Assembly (NCBI RefSeq): GCF_027409185.1
Contig: NC_084474.1
Span: forward strand, 12,827,382 to 12,891,381
Source: Cynocephalus volans
Lineage: Eukaryota > Chordata > Mammalia > Dermoptera > Cynocephalidae
Direction of reading: 5' to 3'
DNA: 64,000 bases
Below, in pieces: positions 54,755-64,000 of this stretch; within the stretch, counting starts at the first letter, position 1; each line of letters starts with the position of its first letter. Below the pieces are notes generated by a model. That model did no database searches and had not been told where the DNA came from. It saw only the letters and a program-made list of their open reading frames with translations. Position numbers and translations under genes: made by a program.

Positions 54755-55035
54755 CTATGTATTTATTTTTATAGTGGTAAAATATACACAACATAACATT
54801 TACTGCTTTAGCTATTTTTAAAAGCACAATTCTGTGGCATTGAGTGCAGTCACATCGAGTGCAACCATCACGACCATCTGACTCCAGAACATTTTCCTCT
54901 TGCAAAACTGAAACTCTACCCATTACACAACTCCCCATTTCCCCCGCCCCGCAGGCCCTGGCAACTACCCTTTGCTGTCTGTCCCTATGAATTTGACTGT
55001 TCTAGCTACCTCATATAAATGGAATCATATAGCTG
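54755..55035 (-). mobile_element. L1M 3'-end fragment, reverse
   Basis: ATAGTGGTAAAATATACACA, TTCTGTGGCATTGAGTGCAG, GACTCCAGAACATTTTCCTC, CAACTCCCCATTTCCCCCGC and TATGAATTTGACTGTTCTAG match the reversed L1M 3' order. It ends at TATAAATGGAATCATATAGC. Confidence 0.9.
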
Positions 55036-55330
55036 AGACCGAAACAGGACTGGACTTTGTGTGTGGCTGGAGTGAGCAGGAAGGAGGCAGAAAGTTTTTG
55101 GCAACAGGTGAAGTCAGGCAGGTGAGCAGGAGCAGATCGTGGATCGCATTGGTTCTAGCAGATGTGGCAAAGGGCTTGGGTTTTATCCCGAGTATGACGG
55201 GAAGGCACTTAGAAGGCAAGGGACAATCATGTATCCTTATAAAAGCCTCCTCTGCCTGAGAAGCACACGAGGAAGTGTAAGAGGAGAAGTGGGAAGGCCA
55301 GGTGGGAGCTGCTGCAGAACACACCCAGCA
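55036..55330 (-). mobile_element. L2 LINE fragment, reverse
   Basis: GGAAGGAGGCAGAAAGTTTT, GGCAAAGGGCTTGGGTTTTA, TCCCGAGTATGACGGGAAGG and GGGACAATCATGTATCCTTA follow the reversed L2 order ('aggagtttggattttattctgagtgcaatgggaagcc...gtgacatgatctgattta'). Confidence 0.7.
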
Positions 55331-55419
55331 GCTGCTTGATAAACGCCTGCTGAGCAGCGCCGTCACCTGGAGCCCTCTGTAAAGACGGGGCTCCTGAGCA
55401 CTGGCCTCTCTGTGCTTTT

Positions 55420-55680
55420 AAATTTTTTTAAATCAAGGAGGACCTAGGTAAATACTGTGTTCTCAGAATCAGACCAAAACAAATCTTTAAAAATTATTTA
55501 AAAACCTATTTAACAAATTATTTAAAAAATTTTTTGTAAGTATTTAAATATTTAAAAAAATTCTTTAAAAATGTGTGTACAAAAACATTAATTTAATCTG
55601 GCACAAATTAGGAGAATAAATTTATTAAATTTCTAAGTTCAATAGAAAAATTTTAAACATTTTCCTATAAGAAATAATAT
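55420..55680. repeat. AT-rich low-complexity tract
   Basis: Runs of AAATTTTTTTAAAT, and ATTATTTAAAAA-like units repeated between 55488 and 55570 (AAATTATTTAAAAACC, AAATTATTTAAAAAATT, AGTATTTAAATATTTAAAAA). Impure tandem repetition. Confidence 0.6.
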
Positions 55681-55684
55681 TTTA

Positions 55685-57765
55685 TATACTGGAGATGAAA
55701 GACACAAATTCAGTCCATTCATCCCTATCTGATACTGATACCATATATGTGCTGATGTGATTTTAACTATCTCATGGGGTGAGTTTTTATTGTTTCTTAA
55801 AGGCAATTGCTCTCACATTTCAAACATCTTTCTATTGAGAATTCTAATTTTTTTTCTATTTTAAATTAACAAAGAGCTAGTGAGTGTACATTCACTATAA
55901 TAAGTAATAAAGGAGAGAGGACTGGGGGACAAAGGGTTGTGACACAAATACTTTTTAGATCTATTCAACTCTGTTGGCCAATTTGAAAGGAATTCCTCTC
56001 TCCTGTAAAAAAAAAAAATTATTTATTTCAGGCATTTGTCTAATTACTAGTCTTAATGCTTTACTCATCTCCTGTCTCCTAATCCATGTCAAAAAGGAGA
56101 AGAATCATTGATTAGCCAGGCTACACATCAAAGGAACAATCTTCCCCATAAATCAATCTCTCCATTCTCTAAACTGCTTTGTTGATTTCTCTCCAAATTC
56201 CCCGTTTATCTATTGAGCAGCCCATTCCTAAAGCCTCAGGTCTGTTGTCAGAAATCTTTCCCTTTTATGTTTCTCTACTACAACTTATTGTCCAACTATT
56301 GATGCTTGGAAGTAAATCAAGGAACACCGCCCAGTGAACACTCAGAAGCTCAGCAGCGTCTCCTGGGTGTTGAAGTGACTAAAATCTGAGACACTCAGCT
56401 CCTTGCTTCTTTAGAAAGCACGTTCATTTCTCAAGGAGCACAACGGTGAACTGTTTGCCTTTGTTGTTTTCTCCCTTTTTTAGAAATGAAATTAATATAC
56501 TGATAATCTTCTCACCAGACCTGAGTATCGATTTCTGTTTCATTTCTGGCCCCTCTTCTAAGTTCTGAAGACACTACCAAAGGGAGCTATTGATCAGCAG
56601 GCTGCCTGTCACTTCCTTGGGCGCAAAGGACAGCAGCCCTGTCACCTCCATGCCCCAGAATAGACCTTAAGGTAAAGGGTCAGAGATGAAAGGCTTCTGA
56701 TTAGTTCTTCTTTGTAATCAGCCTCCCAGGAAGCGCGGAGCTTCTGTTTACACCTGTCCTTGGAGTTTAAGATGGAAAACTTTTACTCCCAGGTCCGTGC
56801 ATGGGTGCAGGTGAAGCAGAACTCTTATCTTTCTCAGTTTCTCATCTGGGAGAGATGGATTGTTTGTTTTTAAGCCGGCTTGCCATTTTAGGTAAAAAGC
56901 TTATGCTTCCTGGGTCTTTCATTTGTCGCCTACGCTGTTGGAGCGTCATCTGTTATAAGAACATCAACGCTTTTAGGCATTGACTAAAGAACACCCAAAT
57001 CAATTTCCTCTGAGAAAAGGAAGGTGGAGAGCCTGTGGGACTCCTTTCTTTCCCCTTAAGTTGTGGCGATGCCATTGATTTCATTGTTGAACCAGAGCTG
57101 AGAGGGTCAAGGGGGGTTCACTAAACTAAGAGGAAGAATGCCAGAAAAAAGTCATTACTTATCCACGTACACGGAATGGCCCGACGAAACACAGGGGGTC
57201 AAGCAGCCTTGGCTTAACCCATCCCCCTTATAGCTAACTCAATAACTAACCTTTAAAAGCAGGGTCATGCCGTGAAATCCTGGTACCTCTTTGTCAATAT
57301 TTCATATATATTCTCTCCTTTCCAGCCCTGGATTATTGCCTTAAAGCAGGCATGTATTTCTCACATGAATTATGACAATATTCTCCTCCTTTACTCTCTT
57401 TGTGCCTTGTCACCCCCCGATCCTTTCAATAGCCACCAGTTACCTTTAGGTATGTGCCAAAGTCCCTGTCAGAGTAGACACCAGCTTTCTCACCCCATGC
57501 AAGCAGTGGCGACTTCTTTACAGCCAAATCCCGGTCTCTGTCCTCCCCCAACCAGGGGTAGATTTGCCGTGAACCTACTGCAGCTTAAGTTTTAAGGCCC
57601 CTCTCTTTACACATCCTCCCAAAGTCCAGCACCTAATGAAAGATTCATCATTTTGGATCCTTTCTAAAAAGAGGGACTCCCAAGTTATATAAGCTTGAGG
57701 CCCTGCAGCACCTGGGACCCTGCTGTCATAATTATGTGCCTCATTCCTGCTGACCTGTGGCTTCT
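55685..57765. other. No recognisable feature
   Basis: Unassigned. A faint L2-like phrase CCCTGGATTATTGCCTTAAA occurs near 57325. A 107-codon + frame (57272-57595) has no family resemblance. Confidence 0.45.
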
Positions 57766-57769
57766 TGTG

Positions 57770-57925
57770 CACAGCTGCTGTGCATTTAAATCTTGCTCAT
57801 GCCTGTTTCTTGTTCATTCTCCACAGCAGACGCTAAAGTCCCCGAAAGCAGAGATGGCTTCTGTCATTTCTGTATCCTCAATGCATAAATGAAGTGCAAA
57901 TCAGATTATGAAGATTAAATGAATG
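57770..57925 (+). mobile_element. Probable L2 LINE 3' end
   Basis: AAAGTCCCCGAAAGCAGAGA, TGGCTTCTGTCATTTCTGTA, TCCTCAATGCATAAATGAAG and GATTAAATGAATGAAAACC resemble the L2 3' end, with a tail of AATGAATGA units. Confidence 0.5.
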
Positions 57926-57989
57926 AAAACCAGAATGTTGTCATCTAATTACATCATCTCACTTACCTAACAATAACAGTGGCTAACAT

Positions 57990-58200
57990 GAACCGAATGG
58001 GTAGTATACACAAGGTACCGTTACAAGGGACTTATGTATAATGTTTCATTTCATCCTCTCCACAATCCTAAGAAGCCCAGTTTATACAGGAGGAAACTGG
58101 GACACAAAGAAATCAGATTGCTGGCCCAAGTCACTCAGCTAGTGTGTGGAAGTGCCAGGATTTTAAATTAGGTAGAGTGACTCTCACACACTAAATTACA
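57990..58200 (-). mobile_element. MIR SINE, reverse
   Basis: ATTTCATCCTCTCCACAATC, AGTTTATACAGGAGGAAACT, GGGACACAAAGAAATCAGAT, GCCCAAGTCACTCAGCTAGT and GTGGAAGTGCCAGGATTTTA follow the reversed MIR core closely. Confidence 0.9.
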
Positions 58201-58204
58201 CTGC

Positions 58205-60550
58205 TTCAGAGAGTAAGGGTAGCTCACTTGAACTCTGAGTTCATTTTCTTCAGACTCTCGTGGGAACTGATAACCTGATGGAAGAATCCTCAGTGCCAAT
58301 GGCAATCCCAAGAAAAGGCAGAAGCCGTCTGTTGGGATCAATTAGGACACCCCGAGAATATAGCTGAGATTCCTCGGTGCTCACAGATAAAGCAGGAGTG
58401 CTTTATATCCTCTCTGATCGAATAAGAGAGGGTATTTCGTGCATATCTCCCAACTTCTCTCCAGCTCTTCGAGCTGTGAATGTATGACTAGGCAACATAG
58501 CCAAAAGCTGCAGAGAAGGAATAAATGTGCAGTTTAGTCGCATAATAAAAGTGAATCTTCACACCTCGTGGACTTGCTGTAGTGCTGTGTGGTAAGTGAG
58601 CCTAATACACTGCAGTTTGGGCCAAGATCAGCTCCCACGCCCGTTGTTGCCCACTTCTCTGCTCTCTGCTCTCTCTCTGTCTTCTCCTGTGATGGGAGAG
58701 AAAGATTAGCAGGTTTCTCTGGTCTCAGAACAGTCACTTTCAGTCCCCTTCTCTTTCCAGAACCTGCAAAGCAGGTCCACACCTGCCCCATCTACCTCCT
58801 GATCATTGAGGCACCCCGTCCCCTGTCCTCCCAGGTCCCAGCATGGAAGCCAGGGAGCAGGTGTGTCTGTGCAAACCCACCTGCACCTGGTTTTGTGTGG
58901 TGACATCCACTGCCTTGCTTTGGCCCTAGTTAAAACACCTGGAAATTATTTCCACAACCAGCTAACTGAATTAAATGCAAGGAACCCCTTTGGTCAGGGC
59001 TCAGTTGTGATTAACTCTATGGAGCGAGGTGGCCGTTACACAGCCCTGGTGGTAAATGAGGATCACACAGATTTGCCGAGAAGCAAATGCACATTTGCTC
59101 GATTTCCCTTAGAAATTTGCTTTTCATTTGTACATTTGACTTTCCTGAATATTTCAAAAATTAATGCATTTGCAAGCCATTTTTGGAGAAAAGCTGATAT
59201 TTTAGATTGTGACAAACAACAGGGGCAATGAAAGTTTCCTTTTCTCTACTCCTTCCAGTGTCAATTTAACTTTGTCATGAAAGAAATAGGGCAGTTTTTC
59301 AGAGGTCTATGTGCAAATGCTAATCTTTATTGTGATAAGCAAGAAATTTGAGTGCTATTTGTTTCAGAGTATTTTCCATCGACATCTAGCCCAGTTGGTA
59401 ACTTCTGTCATAAAACGATTCATATAGATACCAGGATAAGAAGACCTTTGAAGACAGTGTCAATCAAGATGTGATCACTTTGTATCCTGCTGCTCCTAAA
59501 TCCCACTGAAGGTTGCTCTTGCTAGTCGTCCCCAATTCTAGATCACTAATTAACAGAGCTTGGGCATGTGAATCCTGCTTGCCCAATGAGCATATGATGA
59601 AATTTAAACTCGTCCCATTAGACCATGTCACCATCCAGTAGAAGGTGCCCTTTAGAAGTAACCTAAAGTGACCAGGTTAAGTCAATATTATGTTTATTGC
59701 TTTCTGATTGAATTCTTTTTTGATCTTCATTACAGATGAGATTTGGGTGGTTTCTTACAGTTGTGTGTACAGGAACTGAAAGCCCAGCAAGGAAGACGTC
59801 CTTGTGGAAATCGAAGCAAGAAACAGAGAAATGGGTTTTGGAAGACACTCAAGGAAGATCACGTCTCACCTCCAAAAAGAATTTAGAGCTACTTTTGCGT
59901 CTCTCATTGACAACTTAGGTGACAAAGAAGAGCAGCCTAGTTTCCCTGGGCATATTTACCCTCTTATTTAATGATGAGATGAAACTAGTTGCTTTCTTTA
60001 GTTCTCTTCCTTTAACTAATCAGTACATGAACTAATCAATTGACCTTCTGGCTGTCCCTCCAGCCCCAGGGCTGGGCCTTCCCAGCAGCGCTGCATCTAC
60101 CACCCCCAGGCTGGGCGCTCACTCTGCATCTGGCCGTTTTTACCAAGAGGACTTGTTCTGACAGCAGCGTTTCCCATAGGCCTTCCCAAAGCCCTGGTCC
60201 CTGCAGAAGTGTCCTCGCGCCTTCTCTCTGCTTTATTTTGGGCAGCACACATCACCAGCTGATCCCATTGCCGATCTTGCAGACTTGTGTTTGTCTCACC
60301 CACTAGCGGCCAGCTCCGGGTGAGCGTCCATGGCCATGTCTCCAGCATCAGAGAAGTACCTGGTTTCCAGAGGGACCCAACAATTACTGGATGAATGAAT
60401 GTTCAAAGAATAAAGGTGTCACTTCTGTATCATATGATTTTTCACCAGTGCTCTGACTAGCTGTCATTTTAGCTGTTTCAGTGGCTATCTCTCTTACGAT
60501 AATTTGACTTGGTTAATTTTGGGAATCCATGGGTGTGCTTTTTGAAGTGT
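58205..60550. other. Unassigned sequence; short L2-like tail near 60380
   Basis: No gene recognised. Frames up to 141 codons (58806-59231) overlap others on both strands and have no domain signature. CAATTACTGGATGAATGAAT at about 60380-60400 followed by AATAAAGG resembles an L2 tail. A tRNA-like box or SINE body is not present. Confidence 0.45.
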
Positions 60551-60554
60551 AAGC

Positions 60555-61710
60555 TTTGTTTTTCTAAACCTTTTTATTGCCAAATAACGTCAATCTTACA
60601 GAAAATTTCTATGTATATTACAAAGAATTCTTATTTACCCTTTACCCGAATTCACCAATGTTTAGCATTTTGGTACATTTATTTTATTATTTCTCTCTCT
60701 GTGTGAATGTATATTCAAATGCTTCAGAAAAAAATGTATATATATTTATATACATTTATATATATTTATACACATTTTTTCTGAAGCATTTGAATGTAGG
60801 CTGCCTATATCATGTCTATTCATGTATATTTCCTAAAAGTAGGAATGTCCTCTGACATATACTCAGATTACTGATCAAATTCAGGAAATATGAAATTGAT
60901 ACAATGCTTCCATCTAATTTGTATTCCATGACCCAGTTTTTCAATTATTCCAATGGTTTCCTTCAGAGCAATTTTGTTTCTGGTATAGAATCCAGTCCAG
61001 GATCATGTGTTACATTTAGCTCTTGTGTGTTGTGAGTCTTCCAAAATTTGGAACAACTCCTCAGTCTTTGTCTTTTACCATCAATATCTTTGAAGAATAC
61101 AGGCCAGTTGTTTCATAGAGTGTCTTTCAATTTGGGTTTCTCTGATGTGTTTTCATGGTTAGTTTGAGGTTGTATATTTTTGGCTTGAAACCTGCATAAG
61201 TCATGTCACGTCTCAGGACGTCCCTTCTGGAGGCACATGTTGTCCATTCATTTGCCTCTTACTGGGGATGTTAATTTTGATCATTCAGTTAAGATGATGT
61301 TTGAGTTTTTTTTCACTGTGTAGTTACTATTTTTCTTTCTTTATTACTATTTTGTTGGAAGATACTTTGAGACTATCTTGTTCTTCTTTAAACTCCTTGT
61401 CACCAGATTCAGATTTATTGATAATTCTTGCCTGAATCAATTTTTACCATGAGAGTTGCAAATGATATTTTAAGCCCCTTCTTCTCTTCTGTATTTGGCG
61501 CTTACTTCCCTCCTCTCTTTTGTCTTCTTTCTCGCTTCCTTCCTCTCTCCCTCCCTCCACGTCCTCCCTTCCTTCCTGCCTGCCTAGTACCCATACAAAC
61601 TCACGAATTTTTATTCTATTCCGTGAGTCACAATCTATTACTTTCTTCCTTCATTTTGATGCTGAAATTGTTAAATATCTGGCCAGTAGGAGACTTGAAG
61701 TGTATTTGTG
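60555..61710 (-). mobile_element. Long L1M 3' UTR, reverse
   Basis: TTTTTCAATTATTCCAATGG, GTCCAGGATCATGTGTTACA, ACAACTCCTCAGTCTTTGTC, AATACAGGCCAGTTGTTTCA, TTTGGGTTTCTCTGATGTGT, CTTACTGGGGATGTTAATTT, TACTTTGAGACTATCTTGTT, TAATTCTTGCCTGAATCAAT, and ATTTTTATTCTATTCCGTGA match in order the reversed 3' UTR of L1MC/L1ME-type elements. The palindrome at 60713-60795 and a (CCTT/CCTC)-rich stretch at about 61485-61590 interrupt it. Confidence 0.8.
60713..60795. repeat. AT-rich palindrome with 24-25 bp arms
   Basis: Left arm ATTCAAATGCTTCAGAAA continued by AAAATGT (60713-60737). Right arm ACATTTTTTCTGAAGCATTT continued by GAAT (60772-60795). The arms are exact inverted repeats apart from one extra A in the left arm. 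The 34-bp spacer is TATATATTTATA-like and itself nearly self-complementary, so the whole 83 bp can form one long hairpin or cruciform. It lies in the L1M 3' UTR but is not part of any L1M consensus I know. Confidence 0.9.
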
Positions 61711-61719
61711 TGTTGAGTA

Positions 61720-62150
61720 GTAGAATAGATTTTTAACCTAAAACCCATTTGTTTTTCTTGAGATGGGTTATTCAAGGGGAATAATTTTATTTAGTTTAAA
61801 TAAAGCCTAGAATGCATTTAAAAAATTTCCACAGCTCATTTGGAAAATGGTTACTATTTCTGATGTGATTTTTTAAATTACAATTACTCCTATTAAAACC
61901 TCCTGAGACAGCCCACTTCATTATTGGACAGTTCTATTTAATCTATTTATTAAAAATGTATTGAGTACCTGTAATAGCTGGTGGTGACTAGGACAGAGAA
62001 GGAAAGATAGGAGGGACAATGTAGCAGCCTACACATATGTGAGTGGCCAGCTTATACAAAAGGGAGTACTTTTTTTTCTGAATTGCTCCAGGAGAAAAAG
62101 GAGAAAAATCAGCTCTCATGGGCATAATTACAGAAAAGCAGATTTTGACT
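61720..62150. other. Unassigned, faint reverse L2/MIR trace
   Basis: TTATTAAAAATGTATTGAGT followed by ACCTGTAATAGCTGGTGGTG and GACTAGGACAGAGAAGG near 61945-62005 resembles reversed L2 ('tattgagtacctactatgtgcca...'). Nothing else recognised. Confidence 0.4.
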
Positions 62151-62184
62151 CAGTAGAGGATGAACTTTCTATACAGAATTTTTT

Positions 62185-62289
62185 TTTTCTTTTAACCTTT
62201 TTTGGTGGTTGCCTGGTATGGGGATCTGAACCCTTGACCTTGGTGTTACAAGGTGGTGCTCTAACCAACTGAACCAACCGGCCATCCCA
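62185..62289 (-). mobile_element. tRNA-Ile-derived SINE monomer, reverse
   Basis: Read on the - strand: GGGATGGCCGGTTGGTTCAG (A-box region), TTAGAGCACCACCTTGTAAC, ACCAAGGTCAAGGGTTCAGA (B box GGGTTCAGATCC) and an A-rich tail (T run on the + strand, about 62179-62200). This is the closest to an actual tRNA-Ile of all SINEs here. Imperfect flanking copies AGGATGAACTTTC (about 62157) and AGGAGGAACTTTG (about 62291) are the probable target duplication. Confidence 0.8.
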
Positions 62290-62399
62290 AGGAGGAACTT
62301 TGTGACAACCCCAGTGACCGGCCTGAGGCCAGCTGTCACGAGAACGCTGCACATTCTTTAGCCTTCTACTTCATCTTCTCTTTTCAGACCTTCTGCCTC

Positions 62400-62925
62400 C
62401 AGCTTCTGAGAGTTCAGTAATGCTGACTTCTCCGCCTTTGTGCCTCTGCTCAGGATCTTTCTCCTCCCGCCTCCTTCAGCCTCCCCCATCAGACTTTTCT
62501 GCACATCCCCCAACACCTGCTCCCCGTTCCAATACACCCTTTGGGAAGCTGTTCCTGACCTACCTCCCAGGTAAGCCGGCCACAACCTTTTTCCTGACCA
62601 GCCCACGGCAGCCTGTAAAAATGTAGCTGCTGTGTGTGACATTTGTATCCCATTTGTTCACCTGTCTAAATCTGTCGCCTAGACCGTAGGAAACAGGGCC
62701 GTCCAATACGATAAGCACACACGGTGATGGAACACCCACATGCATGTGGCTACTGCTACCGTATTGGACAGCACAGATCATAGAATATTTCCATCGTGTC
62801 AGGAAGTTCTGCTGGACAGTGCTGTCCTGGCTTATAAGTTCCTTAAAGGCAGGGATTGTATTTGTCTATCTCTAGTCAAGAGCTCAGGTACATGGAAGAC
62901 ATTCAATAAGTATTTTTTAAATAAA
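62400..62925 (+). mobile_element. L2 LINE 3' part, split by a hAT element
   Basis: CTCCGCCTTTGTGCCTCTGC, CTTTGGGAAGCTGTTCCTGA and CTACCTCCCAG precede the hAT copy; afterwards TATAAGTTCCTTAAAGGCAG, GGATTGTATTTGTCTATCTC, AGAGCTCAGGTACATGGAAG and CATTCAATAAGTATTTTTTA. Together they are the L2 3' end in order. The 94-codon - strand frame over it is incidental. Confidence 0.75.
62694..62824. mobile_element. hAT-Charlie MITE (MER-type), internally deleted
   Basis: Terminal inverted repeats CAGGGCCGTCCAATACG (left) and its partner at the right end, TGGACAGTGCTG. Inner landmarks CATGTGGCTACTGCTACCGT, ATTGGACAGCACAGATCATA and AATATTTCCATCGTGTCAGG identify the common mammalian hAT MITE that reads 'gtggctaccgtattggacagc...aacatttccatca'. 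I am not sure of its MER number. It is 131 bp, shorter than the full element. No clear 8-bp target duplication. Confidence 0.7.
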
Positions 62926-63028
62926 CAAATTAAATGGAGCAGTCCAAGGTGAGAATGGGCTACATAATGAGTAGTGAGGTTTTCATCATAGGATAAAAGT
63001 CAAACCTAGGATAAATGTCATCTGTGGG

Positions 63029-63462
63029 TGTAGTGGCTTGAATTATGTCCCCCCCAAACTCACTGAACTTGAGTTGTGTCACCCAAGCTTTACGTATTAG
63101 AAACTTGGCCCCCGCTGTGACTGCTGAGGAAGGGAGATCTTTCTATTATGGTAATTGAAAGGTGGGGCCTTGAAGAGGTGATTAGATTGTAGGACCCTGC
63201 AGTAGTGAATGGATTAAAAATGGTGGTCGGGGTGTGGTTTGGAGGGCCATAAAAGGAGAGTGAATGAGGAGGTTACTCTCTGCTCTCTCTGCTATGCCAT
63301 TTTTGCTGTCACTGAAGTCACCACCAAAGAAAGCCTCACCTGATACGTTCTCCGGACTTTGGACTTCCCAGCCTCAGAAACTATAAGCGATAAATTTTGT
63401 TTTCTTTATAAATCACCCAGTTCTGTGTATTTTGTTACAAGCAACAGAAACGGACTAATACA
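63029..63462 (+). mobile_element. MaLR solo LTR (MLT1/MST-like) with exact target duplication
   Basis: Starts TGTAGTGGCTTGAATTATGT and ends AACGGACTAATACA. Landmarks: AAAGGTGGGGCCTTGAAGAG, TTAGATTGTAGGACCCTGCA, ATGCCATTTTTGCTGTCACT, GGACTTCCCAGCCTCAGAAA and TTCTTTATAAATCACCCAGT. Flanked by exact 5-bp GTGGG copies at 63024-63028 and 63463-63467. Confidence 0.92.
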
Positions 63463-63469
63463 GTGGGGG

Positions 63470-63930
63470 TCACAGTAAAAAGAGACATGCACCCACTGCC
63501 TGACAAGCTGTAGCGCTCACAGCGGAAAGTGGCTTCCAGTCTAGGAGTTCATGATTATTAGGAGGAATTAACTGTAACATAGAACACGAAATCATTTCTG
63601 ATTTAAAATATTTCATTTTGAGCCACGGAAATGAGAAATCATTCATTCTACACTTCACTTAAATTATCTAAGGCTTATTCCAGCTGAGGAACTCGTATTA
63701 GAAAAAAAACCATGAGTTTGTGGTTAAAAATCGGCTCTTCATCGGAACACAAATTGGTGACCAAAACCTAGTTTAATCAATGCCAAAGGAGCTGTTCTCA
63801 GAAATAAGCAAGTCCAATTATTTTTAAAGAAAGGGATCCCCAGTTAAATAACTAATTAGCCAGAAGTAGTATACAGGTAAATAATCCGAATGTCACAGAA
63901 GTGACAAGTTTATTTTTTGAACATTTTTTT
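63470..63930. other. No recognisable feature
   Basis: Unassigned AT-rich sequence. Confidence 0.5.
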
Positions 63931-63934
63931 TTGA

Positions 63935-64000
63935 CCATTAATCACTGATCCCCACTAGGAGACAGGCGTGTCTCTGGTGCTGGGGACATGACCATAGACG
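63935..64000 (-). mobile_element. L2 LINE fragment, reverse, cut by the window end
   Basis: TGATCCCCACTAGGAGACAG and GTGCTGGGGACATGACCATA resemble the reversed L2 phrase 'caggcactgtgctaggtgctggggatacagca'. Only 65 bases are visible. Confidence 0.45.

Noticed and set aside
1-64000. CRISPR arrays, operons, phage or bacterial genes
   Set aside because: The repeat content (L1, L2, MIR, MaLR, ERV, tRNA SINEs) is mammalian, and no regularly spaced repeat-spacer array or compact coding organisation exists.
1-64000. Primate Alu, rodent B1 or bat SINEs
   Set aside because: None seen. The GGCCGG-type SINEs lack the longer body I associate with horseshoe-bat SINEs and match the colugo type better.

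Overview
This is a mammalian nuclear DNA window with no convincing functional protein-coding gene. The genes of the neighbourhood, if any, lie outside it or contribute only intronic sequence. It is AT-rich, scattered with mutated old mammalian repeats (L2, MIR, L1M 3' ends, MaLR LTRs, MER20), and contains two retrocopied mRNAs. No primate Alu, rodent B1/B2, carnivore or ruminant SINE is visible. The lineage-specific SINEs are tRNA-Ile-derived monomers and dimers with terminal A-rich tails. Their type (head resembling tRNA-Ile, second half starting GGCCGG and ending near CCGGTCA) matches what I remember of the CYN SINEs of colugos (Dermoptera, such as Galeopterus). I therefore infer a colugo with moderate confidence. 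The SINE family is the only taxon-specific evidence.

Layout. 1-10.8 kb: mostly unassigned sequence with L2, MIR and L1M fragments, one MaLR LTR (3295-3719), and a 52-bp segment present once inside that LTR and again about 270 bp downstream. 10.9-13.2 kb: an L1M 3' end split by a MER20 element and by a processed retrocopy of PBDC1 that still has a 188-codon reading frame. 13.4-18.4 kb: L1M and L2 fragments. 18.4-27.2 kb: the most structured region, a long old L1 on the + strand. Its 5' UTR was split by a degenerate ERV1-like provirus (5' LTR, tRNA-Ile-like primer site, a tRNA-Glu-like segment, truncated 3' LTR). The provirus carries two SINEs. The L1 body was later hit by a dimeric SINE and a MaLR solo LTR. 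27.3-37 kb: L2, MIR and L1M pieces, a short mariner-like palindromic element (30140-30215) and an unclassified LTR-like block (32879-33496). 37.2-37.9 kb: a gammaretrovirus-like solo LTR on the - strand. 39.6-42.5 kb: a GC-rich SINE, a 12/13-bp minisatellite with higher-order order, a 290-bp polypyrimidine tract and a TG microsatellite. 42.9-64 kb: more L1, L2 and MIR remains, an SNRPE processed pseudogene (54.0-54.4 kb), an AT-rich perfect-arm palindrome (60713-60795), a hAT element inside an L2, and a MaLR LTR with a clean target duplication (63029-63462).

The pieces do not form an operon or pathway. What the window records is insertion history: order of events can be read from nesting and from target-site duplications. 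I found no new molecular system. The best leads are the tRNA-like sequence within the ERV leader, the 52-bp duplicated segment, the AT palindrome, the higher-order minisatellite and the mariner-like element. Family names are recalled from memory and need a repeat-library search.
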